From positions 310,001-374,000 of the forward strand of contig OX637625.1 in NCBI GenBank assembly GCA_951802195.1: a stretch of 64,000 bases of DNA, given 5' to 3'. Every line of letters begins with the position of its first letter. The stretch's first letter is position 1. The translations under genes were made by a program, and so were the position numbers. A model generated the notes under the pieces. That model worked only from the letters and a program-made list of their open reading frames with translations, made no database searches and was not told the DNA's origin. Positions 35,253-44,468 of this stretch are shown one piece after another. This DNA is from Tausonia pullulans. Its lineage: Eukaryota; Basidiomycota; Tremellomycetes; Cystofilobasidiales; Mrakiaceae.

Positions 35253-35277
35253 CAGATGTGAAAGAACATGTTCTTCC

Positions 35278-35283
35278 TTTTTT
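35278..35283 (+). terminator. Pol III T-run terminator of the permuted tRNA
   Basis: Six consecutive T, 25 bases after the last base of the 5' half, as expected for RNA polymerase III termination. The precursor would therefore carry a trailer long enough to pair with the leader. Confidence 0.6.
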
Positions 35284-36594
35284 GCTTCTTTTCATCAGTC
35301 CAGTGATGTGCGTGCACACACGCGCGCTTGCTGTGCTAACTAAATAAACGATAAAATTTTCGAGAAGCAGACCAACGGCTCTTCATGTGTCTGGTCCCAG
35401 TAGGACTCCGCTACCGTCCTGAGACCGCATCCAGTGTGTAATAATGCTATACAAAGTCAAAGCGAAGCGCGTCGATCACATTGTCATGACTCAACGGACA
35501 GCCTTCCCTAGCGAGTGCGAGGACCTGAAGAAGTCACACGCGATCAGTAGCAACAACTCTGATAGAAGCTGTTCGTTGTCGTCGCCGTCTTCTGATGGAT
35601 CTGGCTTCTTCAAGGCCCTGTGTCTATCGTCCTCCTTGTCCGGCTTGGCCATAGGTCCAGGCGCCAACGACGATAATGAGTTCCGTCTCTGTTACCGGTA
35701 CGGAACAAGGCGAAGCGCCTACATAACCACATGGAAGCACCCGTGCTCCTTCGGCGAGATGGCCGCTCGTTCCAGGCCTTCTGATAGTCTCACCCGAGTA
35801 CAAGTGAGAGATCGCGAGATTCTCGAAGGTAGTATTTGAGCGGGTAAGAGGAAGTCCGAGGATTGTGGGTGGGACACGGTCAACGAAGTGCTGTGATGCA
35901 TGGTCCTACATGGGGATGGCGGATCATTAAAAGACATGGAAGGCGTTGTAAAGCAACTTGAGGTAGGACTGAAGCACATAGGAAGGGAGGTGCTTCAGCA
36001 AGGGCTCATACCAGCAAGATACTTTCTGGAAGCGAGCTGCCTCAGATTGGCACGCGATGGGCAGTTTCTCCAATAGGGCTTATCGCCACGCCACACTCGA
36101 GTGGACGTCTAAAGTGTTCGCAAGGCAACCCGAGCTGATGCCCCATTTCAGAGGCTCGGGTTTATTACTCACGTGAGAATCTTGGGATCGAACTGATGTT
36201 CATGGAGATGGTCCACTGAATAGGAAGATTGCGAGAGCGAGCGGCGAGGTAGGGGGGAATGGCGCGGTCGTGGAATTCGGGTGGCAACAGTGGACGCCGT
36301 ATTTCTCTGTCACACTGGCATTGACTACATAGTCTTTTTTATATTATGGGTTTTTTTTGGGGTTTTTTTGGGGGGTTTTAGATCAAAGAAGAGGTTGGAG
36401 AGAGGGAGAAAATTCAAAAGGTCGAATCCACCCTTCAAGCGAAGATGTCTAGGGTGTACCGTGTAGGTCTTGGAAAGAGAGAATTAAAGGCGAGGTTAGA
36501 GATAGCTAGATTCTGTTTTCTATGTGATTCTGTCAAGAGAGGAACAGGGGGATAAAAGGGGAACGAAAGACTGAGAGCCATCGGGTTCGGCCGT
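35284..36594. other. Intergenic region, no confident gene
   Basis: About 1.3 kb between the permuted tRNA and the 3' end of the transporter gene. A 131-codon frame (35444-35839) is Ser-rich with no domain and no splice support. A G/T-only tract with three G runs lies at 36348-36379. Otherwise featureless. Confidence 0.35.
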
Positions 36595-38908
36595 TCATGC
36601 TACGGCAGTGATGCCAGACTGCCCCTCCCGGATGGCCTTCTTCTCCGCACGAAGGGCCGCGGATCGTTGGACGCCAAAGTCCTCCTCGAAGATGTAGAAG
36701 ACTTCCTCAAGGGAGAGACCGGACGTCTCCGGGTAGAGGAAGACGCAGAAGAGCCAGCCGATGAAGCAGAACCCGGCGTAGAGACCGAAGGCGCCCGCAG
36801 GGGTAATGCGGTCCATGAGTGAGAGGAAGGTGCTACCGATGAGGAGGTTAGCGGCCCAGTCTGTGTGAAAGGAGGTTTCTTTCAGCGGAGAAAACGACAG
36901 AAGGAAACATAACGAGACACCCACTGGTCGCGGTGCAGAGACTGGTACCGATGCCGCGGACCTCAAGGCGGAAGAGCTCGCCCTGTTGCCAAGGGATGTT
37001 GCCGAGGCCCGCGGCGTACGAGGCCGTGTAGGTGATCATCCAAACGAGGACGAGCGCAGCCCATTTGGTCGAGTACTCGGTACCCTCGACAAGCTTGCCT
37101 CCGGTCTTGCTGGTGAGGACTGAAGGAGGAACACTGTTAGTATCGTTCCCTTGGTGTCACCCACCAGACCGTACTCACAGTGGAAGCTAATCGCCGCAAG
37201 CACGAGACTAATGATCATGCCGGGCGCCGAGAAAACCATGACCTTCCTGCGACCGATCGGGTCGACGATGCGGAGAGCGAGCATCGTGAACAGGAAGTTG
37301 ACAGCGGCAATGACGAGACCGGTCGCGGTGGGCTAGAGAGAGGAGAAACGTCAAATCGACGGAAAGTAATAACGGCGAGGAGACGAACGTTATCAAAGCC
37401 GACAGACTTGAAGAGCGTCGATGAGTAGTACATGAGCGTATTGAAACCGCAGAGCTGCTGGAACGCCTGGAGGCCGCATCCGATGACTGGAATAGGTGTC
37501 ATGCCCGTCAATCCAATGATCTGAAAGCGAGGCCGCGTTCGCAGACTCACTGAGTGCTCTACGGTTCATGCCCACGGTGAACGTGCCCTTAAACCTCTCC
37601 CAGAAAGTCGTCTTCTCGACAATCCCCCGGCTCTGCGCGACACCGGCCTCGAGAAGGGCGAGTTTCTGCTTGACCTGGTCGGGTGAGGCGCTCGAGTAGA
37701 TCCGACCCAGGATCCCCTCAGCTTCGGCGAAGCGTCCCTGGCGAAGAAGGATACGGGGGGACTCGGGGAGCCAGAAGAGGAAGATGAGGTCGAGTCCGGC
37801 GGGAACGGCGCCGAGGCCCTGTTGCGGAAAGAGTCAAATTTGTTTATGCGGCCTGAGAAAAGAAAGGAGCACGCACGACCATGTAACGCCAGCCGTTGTG
37901 TACGTTGGCGAAAGCGGCGCCGATGGCTGTAAACAAGCAAGTCAGGCCAAACCGAATTATATTGCGACAAGAGCGATAGAGGGCACGCACCATAGGCGAT
38001 GACCTGGCCCAGTGTGATCGCGACGACGTTGACAGTAACAAGACGGCCGCGAAGGAGGGTCGGCGAGAGCTCTCCGATGTATAGCGGGACGATGCAGGAC
38101 GCAAGCTGGGAATGGACAGAGCGTCAGAAAAGAGCAACCCGTCTGTCAGGAGAGCAGCTCACTCCAACGCCAACACCGATGACAAAGCGGCCTCCGATCA
38201 TGCCCCAGACCGAGTGGCAGACGGCTTGTCCAACTGCGCCACCAATGAAGACGGCGTTGGCAAGTGCAAGGACCCTGTAGAAGTAGGACAGCTTTCAGTA
38301 GATGTCCGATGCTCGTGGGGAGAAGCGACGCACCACTTCCTGCCGACAACATCCGAACCAAGTCCAGCAGCAAGGCCACCGAGGAGTGCGCCAAGCGTGG
38401 TGGCTGAGGTGATGAGCTCCTTCTGTCCGCTCGAGAGAGCGGTAGGACCGAGGTCGTCGCCGATGACGACAAGGGTTCCGGAGATGACTCCGGTGTCGTA
38501 GCCTAGGATGAAGCGAGGTCAGATCGACCAGGACAAGAGGTGAAAGAGGAGAGACCCACCGAAGAGGAGGCCAGCGACGGCAGCAGTTGCGACGAGGCCG
38601 TACACGAACCAGGTGATCCTGCGAGAGACTGTTGTCAGGTTCAAGCTCGTCCCATCGCCCATCAACTCTCGAGCCAGCACTCACTTCTCTTCGCCTTCAG
38701 CGATGACGGCGCTCTCGTCAATTTCCTTGGCGGTGCCTAGAAAGGTTCTCTTTCCTGGATCGCTGGTAACGGGCGTCTGAACGCCAGACGAGGCGAGATA
38801 GTCGATTGAGGACCGCGCCGAGAGGTCCTGCTCGATAATGTCGAGCTTCTTGGCGCTATTGCTCTGGAGGTTGAGTAACGACGTGGTAGGGGAAGGGGAT
38901 ATGGTCAT
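36595..38908 (-). CDS. ITR1: Major facilitator sugar transporter, myo-inositol type
   Basis: Proton-coupled uptake of myo-inositol or a related polyol at the plasma membrane. Eleven exons (38908-38685, 38618-38560, 38502-38334, 38274-38163, 38105-37991, 37926-37877, 37818-37551, 37486-37389, 37332-37179, 37119-36925, 36860-36595) give 569 residues with twelve membrane spans. Sugar-porter signatures are in order: [13 protein letters not shown] (helix 1), VVGRKWVLALANA (loop 2-3), [40 protein letters not shown] (helix 7), [19 protein letters not shown], and [11 protein letters not shown] after helix 12. The DTGVISG and [13 protein letters not shown] signatures favour the inositol-transporter branch over hexose carriers. 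The N-terminal 75 residues are cytosolic and Ser-rich. Substrate is inferred from family resemblance. Confidence 0.9.
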
Positions 38909-40819
38909 GGTTTGTAGATTGAGATGGGGTGTGCGAGTAAGGGGATGTGTTGAAGTGAAGTAGGGTGAAGTGCTGTGTGAAGTATGAGTCTTAATGGCTT
39001 GCTAACGGGGAAGGTGAAGAGTGCTTGCGGCCCCTGGTGTGCGGAGATGGATGAGCAAAGTCAGCAACCAGGTTAAACAGACATAGGGGTATATGCCTTA
39101 GCGCTGGACAGAGCGAACAGACGCGACGCCCAAAGCGCGCGCGCGCGAAAAGCCAATGATGCTTGTCTAATCCTGCCTTCGCTCTGGCACCGGTCCCATC
39201 GGTAGAGAACGCGGGAACTAACCTGTGTGGCTGGGAACGCGGAAGAGGGGGAAGAATGAACGGGGTAGGGAAGACTTCGTCAGCCCCTCTCTCACTCTCC
39301 GTCTGCTCGCCCGTCTCGAGTCGACGCGCGAAGGAGAGACAGCTCACATTGTGCGTCGATGAGAGCTGGTTGCTGAACATCAACTAAGGGGTGGATTGTT
39401 GACGCAGTGGACCGATCGGATCAAGCCCTGGTGAACAATAAGCAAGGAGAAGAACAACGGAAGAGGGAGGGTCGGCACAAGGTGGAGGAGAAGGGGCAAC
39501 GACCTGTCATCAGCAGCTGGAAGGACTTGTAGATGGGGATAGGGCCACATCGTCGATGACGAGCATAAGGTAGGCGCTCACGGGGTCAAGAGTCAGAGGC
39601 GCGGGAAGTGGTTGACGTCGAGGGGAGGGTAGCGTGAGCTGGTGGGCGTTGGGGGAAGCCCCGGAGAGCGAGGGTCTTGCGGCCCAACTTCCCTCTCTTG
39701 TCGCATGTGCGGGTTGAGTGGAACGGGGAAGAGAAGGTGGAGAAGGCAGCTGCCGGCGGGGGGAGGCGACGGGGCACCAAGAGTCGGCCGCTCCTTGCCG
39801 GTGTCGTTGAACCCTCAGACTATATTTTGTATCCTTATTATCGAGTCACTCGCAAGGATAAAAAGTATGACAACCATAGTCAATAAGAGGGAGCAGAAGA
39901 GGGAGGGAACCGTGCTTCCGAAAGAGGTGGGGTTCGCACAAAGAACGAGAAGAGAGATTGGGGTGGGAGAAAACAATGACAAAGAAAGAGTAGGGAAAAG
40001 AGGAAGAGAGAGAAGAGTTGAGAGGAGGAGGGAAGAGGAAAACAAGGAGACCACCAGGAACGCATCCCGACGATCATCTCCCCCATCACGATCAAAACAC
40101 CCAGCTCCGGCATCAGCACCACCGCCAAACCAGTCAGAGACCAGGCCACAGCCCACCTCTGCCGGCCACCTCAGCCGCCCTTCGACCCCTTCTTTCGCCC
40201 CGGCCCGCGCGGGCGAACCCTCAGCACGCGCCATGGCAGCCTCGAACATCCTCCGTCTCGCCCAAGCAACCGCGATGACGTCGCCGGCCCCAACCTCCCT
40301 GAGCACCTTACCATTACTGAACCTCCTGCTCCTGGAGAGGCGGTAGATCGGGGGGGGAAAGATGATGGTAGACAGGAGGGTGTGGCGGGAGCGCTCCGCG
40401 ACCAAAGGATCGGCGATGTTGCGCCGGGGAGGCAGCTTACTCGACGCGGGAGGGTAGACGAGTGCTGTCTCGGTAGCCCAGATCTTTCACGCGACCGGGT
40501 CCTCGACGAGGAGGTGAGGAGAATTCTGCCTTGGCCCGACCGAGACAGCGGACGTAGGTGTCGACGTGCAGCATGTACTACACTCAGCTCAATTCCCGGC
40601 ACCGTTAGCTCCTGCTCAAGATATCTTCAATGTCTCCCTCGTGACATGATGCCAGACATTCTGGAGAGACAAACAAGATCATCGGTTTCTTGCCGGTGGA
40701 TGGATATCCTCAAGTCGAGGAGGGGCTGCCTCGTCGTCTTTGGACGACCGGCGTTGCACCAATCTCAAGAAGCCACCAAAGGACATGTATCAGGATCCTC
40801 CCGACCCGCCTGTCTCGCC
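38909..40819. other. Intergenic region, no confident gene
   Basis: About 1.9 kb. The left end is the promoter of the transporter gene. Frames on both strands (for example 39642-40346 plus, 39815-40405 minus) are Arg/Ser/Pro-rich with no domain. On the minus strand at about 40575-40330 there are consecutive plausible splice signals (GTAAGC, CTCCAG, GTAAGG), so a short spliced gene or a noncoding transcript is possible. I cannot assemble a recognisable protein. Confidence 0.3.
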
Positions 40820-42644
40820 TCAAAGAGGCGGCAACCCCCACCCCCACTTCTCATTCGCCCACCCAAAAACCCACTTCACCGGCCTCCCAACGACCAGACT
40901 TCCCCTACTCATCCCTTCGGCCTGGCCCCTACGCGCAAACACCTCCATCGCCCCCCTCCCCCACCAGAGTACCCAGCTCGTCACCCACACCCTGCCCACC
41001 CATCCTCCCGTCCTCCGTCCAGTAAGTTTTTTGAAAGCACCCTCCAGGACAACGCCGACGCCTTGCATGGTGAAGAACAAGGGAAGTGCCCAGGTAGAGC
41101 CGTGGGTAGAGGAAGAGAAACCTTGAGCCGTGACGGCGGCGTAGTGGAGGAAGGAGGAAGCGAGAAAGGTCGCGAGGAGGGAGATCGGGCGAGGGAAACC
41201 GAGCGTGTGAGAAAGCTCATAACCGCAGAAACCGAGAGGGGCGCGGAACCTGTGTAATCAAGTGGTTAGCGGTGAATAAAAATGAGGGGAGAAGGAAGGG
41301 AGGAGGAGGACATACATCTGATGCCATCTCTTGCCCCAGAGCTCAGTGAGCGAGGCGGCGCCCGTCGGGTCTTGGAAGAGCCGAGGCCAGTAGAGACTCG
41401 CGGTCGGAGAAGGGTCCAGGAGAATCATAGGAAGGGCGACGGCGTGATAAAGACTGATAAGAAGGGAAGGGAGGTCAGAGTTCGATTCCAGAAAAGTATG
41501 TGGAGAAGTCAAGTCGAGCGATCTCACAGAATCATGACTGTAGAGGCAAGGAGTCGTCAGCCTAGGCAACCTCGCCACAACACGCCCGACCACGACTCGC
41601 CTGCCTCCAGACTCAGGCCGCAGAGGAAGGTCAACCCAAATGATACCACAGGTTTCGGAATCCACTCCCAAATAGGTCCCCCGACGGGTGCGTAGAGACT
41701 GCCGTGCTGGGAACCGGCGATGCTCCGGAAGTGCGGGTGGAAGGAGAAGGGGAGGAGGATGCAGTCGAGGACAAGGTAGACGGTGATGAGAGAGACGAGC
41801 TCTCGGCGGACGGCTTGCCAGCGGGGGACAGGCTGGGGGTGGGGGTGGAAGAAAGAGGGGGGCAGGCCGGGGGAGAAGCCGAGTCGGCGGGAAGCTGGGA
41901 AGAGAGGTAGGTGTGTCAGAGAGATCTTGCTCGCTGCGGAGTTCGTCGATGGCGCGCGACTCACTGAGGAGGAACCTCGTCGCCATCCTAAGCCGCTCCA
42001 TCGGCATGGTCATGTCCAAATCCTCTTTAACTGGAGGCAGCTTCGCATGGCCGTTAGAGTGGCCGTTTTTCGTATGGCCGTTGACAGGAGCTGCCTTGTT
42101 CTCCAACTCCGACGACGTCGCGCTCCTAGCAGCCTCGACAGCACTGCCCTTCTCGCCAACCCCCTCCCAGCCGACCCAGCGAGGAGCCTCTGTTCGGAGA
42201 GTGAGTTCGAAGGCTTGGCCAACAAAGATGACGCAACCGAGTGCGAAAAAGTTGTTGAGATCTGGAGATAGGAGGGGCGACGAATGAGAGGAAGTGCCAC
42301 GAGCGGACGCGTCCGTCCGCACGCCAATGTAGAGAGCGCGTCAGCACAAGTCTTCGTCCATATTTCCCGCCAAATCAGGGAAAGAAAGGCTTTGTCTCAC
42401 CGGAGAACTGATGCTCGCCGTGGAAATGGTGCGAGAAACCCATTGGGAGGATCCCGAAGAGGGCAACGGGGAGAAGCGCCCGACGGGCGAGCCGCGTGTC
42501 GCCCGGAGTGAACAGGAGGTACGCAAGTGAGAGAAGAAGAGGAAGGGGAAGTATAAGGAGAGGAAGGGACCAGGCTGTCCAGGAAGGGCGAGACTGGGCT
42601 GGGAAAACAAGCCAAGGAGAGAGGAAGTCGAGGTAAAGGCGCAT
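40820..42644 (-). CDS. Wax-synthase-like membrane-bound O-acyltransferase
   Basis: Integral-membrane acyltransferase of the wax synthase domain group (plant wax synthases and fungal Tri7-like proteins). Six exons (42644-42401, 42261-41965, 41894-41571, 41537-41528, 41453-41316, 41249-40820) give 480 residues. It starts MRLYLDFLSPWLVFPAQSRP, with several hydrophobic spans. The family core near the C terminus is SLTELWGKRWHQMFRAPLGF, holding the conserved W-G-(K/R)-R-W-H-Q and the His taken as catalytic, and is followed by more spans. Exon 4 is only 10 bases; phase demands it, but splice support alone is modest, and a continuous alternative frame exists upstream of exon 5. The acyl donor and acceptor are unknown: a sterol, fatty alcohol or secondary metabolite are all possible. 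Confidence 0.8.
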
Positions 42645-43003
42645 CTGGTGCGGTGCTGGCAGTCGGTAGTGCGGGTCGTGTGCGCGAGAAGAAGCAGATG
42701 CAAGGAAGCCCAATGGGCTCGAAATATTGATACAAGGGAAGCCGAGACGAATGCAATGGGTGGGTATGTGGGAGGAAGTGCAAGTGAAATGGGTCGAGTG
42801 GGTGGACGTTGAGGGAAGACGAAAATCGGGCCGAGTCCGGCTTGAGCCGAGGAAAGAAGAGGGAGTCTGCGGAAGACACAAACATACAAGCTGCTCTCTT
42901 ATCATAGGGTTGGGTACTAAAAAGACATAGAGAGATGACGTATGAGACAACAGAACGCACAAAAACACAGCGAAACGCCATCCTTCTCCCTCTTGTCACC
43001 TCC
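42645..43003. other. Short intergenic region
   Basis: Holds the promoter of the acyltransferase gene and the 3' UTR of TAF13. Several overlapping minus-strand frames here are leader sequence. No motif recognised. Confidence 0.3.
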
Positions 43004-44127
43004 TCACAACAGCCCCGCGAGCGCCATCGCCTGTTGCTTTTTGCCACTCCCCTTGGGTCTCCCTCTCGGTCTCTTAATGATTTCTCCGTCCTCACCAATC
43101 TGTGGGGGCACCTTCCTCTTCTTTGGCTTGGGCCCAGCAGCCACCGTGCCCCCCGCCCCACCCCCCCCACCGCCCATCCCACCCCCGCCGCCCATGCTCA
43201 CACCCTTGGGCCGCCCAAGCGGAACATCCTCGCCCTCGGCGCGAGCGAGCTCGGCAGCCTCGGCCATCTCGTCGTTACCGTAGTTGCGGGCCTTAGAGAA
43301 CTGCTTCTGCTGGACCGCGAGCTCCTCGAGACGGGAGAGGAGGGGCGCCGAGTGGCGAGAGGAGGAGAGCGTGTCTCGAAGGAGAGGATAAGTGAGGTGT
43401 CGAGGTCGGGAGGCATTGGGGTGAGTTGGAGGGAGCGGAGGAAGCGAGCACTGATCGTAGGAGCGAGAGAGAGCCAGTCAGGACGTGTCGCGATCATCAT
43501 CGTAGAGCCGGGAACGAACCAGCTCCTGGATGAAATGACCCAGCATGTCCTCCATCACGGCGACCGTCTCGTCCAACGGGTTCGGGTCGTCGCCAAAGGC
43601 AAACATCATGTCGCGCACTAGATGAGACAGCGCGCGTCAGCACTGACACGTCTTTCTCTCTACCTGTCCAGCGACTCACGAGGTGCCGTAAACGCAGCAG
43701 TCGTCTTCTCCTTCTTCTTCTCCTTCTCCCGCTCCCTTTCCTTTTCCTTTTCCTTCTCCTCCTTCTCCCTCTCCTTTTCCCGCTCCCTCTCCTCCCTATC
43801 CCTCTTCGCCTTCTCCTCTCGCTCCTTCTTCGTTCCTCCGCCTGACGTTTTCCCCTCTCCCTTCCCCAGCACCCCAGACACAGCACCACTAGCTGAAGGC
43901 GTCTGCCTTGACGGTGGAGGGCGAGGAGTCTGGCTGCCTCCGGGAGGTCGGACGGGCGGTGGTCGACTGGGTCCAGGAGTCGCTCCTCCTCCGCTGGCTG
44001 CGCTAGTGATAGCGGTTTGGAGCGGCGAGGGGCGTACGATCTGGGACGAGTGGAGGGAGTAGCTATTGTTAGAGGAGGATGAGGAAGTGGGCGTGGGTGT
44101 CCCGGGGAGAGGTGGCGGGCGAGACAT
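43004..44127 (-). CDS. TAF13: TFIID subunit 13 (TAF13), with AT-hook C terminus
   Basis: Histone-fold TFIID subunit that pairs with TAF11 in basal Pol II transcription; nuclear. Three exons (44127-43680, 43617-43520, 43450-43004) give 330 residues, far longer than the histone fold alone. Residues 1-100 are Pro/Ser-rich. Then comes a run of nearly continuous Lys/Glu/Arg (about 100-143), a long charged helix. The histone fold starts with LRDMMFAFGDDPNPLDETVA and VMEDMLGHFIQEL and ends with SAPLLSRLEELAVQQKQF. The C terminus has a Gly-rich stretch and an AT-hook-like RPRGRPKGSGKK preceded by GRPKG. The helix between the two fold parts (exon 3 start) is poorly conserved. Phase is consistent through all exons. 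Confidence 0.82.
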
Positions 44128-44468
44128 GATGGTGGGAGCTAGGGTAGAGAGACGAGGCGCGTCCCGACACTAGGAGACATACGCGTCTGACCAGTCGTCA
44201 AGTGCGGCCACTCGCCATGATCCACACTCAGCTCAAAGATTTCACATCCTCTTTATGCCTTGGGCCATTTGTTCAGAAGAAGACTGAAAAAGTAGCAGTG
44301 TGCTGTCTGTTACCAAGGGCCCTAGGGAGCCCCACGCGCTTGACCGGCCCGACTTTGAGTCGGCGCTGGCTGGCGCGAGACGCCCTCTTCCGTCCAACCA
44401 ACTCCAGCCTATCTCTCTCTCCTCTTTGCCTGCTCAGTCCGCCCTCCTCCCGCCTGCACCGAGCCGCG
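44128..44468. promoter_or_regulatory. Divergent promoter region, TAF13 / RRM-like gene
   Basis: About 340 bases between start codons. No recognised factor site. Coding-like frames crossing it are leader sequence. Confidence 0.35.

Noticed and set aside
35217-35400. An ordinary intron-containing tRNA-Met starting at 35217
   Set aside because: No 3' half (CCCGA, T arm, GCCCGCA) occurs downstream before or after the T6 terminator. The only matching 3' half is directly upstream, so the permuted reading is needed.
36415-36440. B-box-like GGTCGAATCC near the transporter 3' end
   Set aside because: No cloverleaf can be built around it on either strand.
39642-40346. 234-codon plus-strand ORF
   Set aside because: Arg/Lys/Glu- and then Pro/Ser-rich composition with no domain; likely chance in purine-rich sequence.
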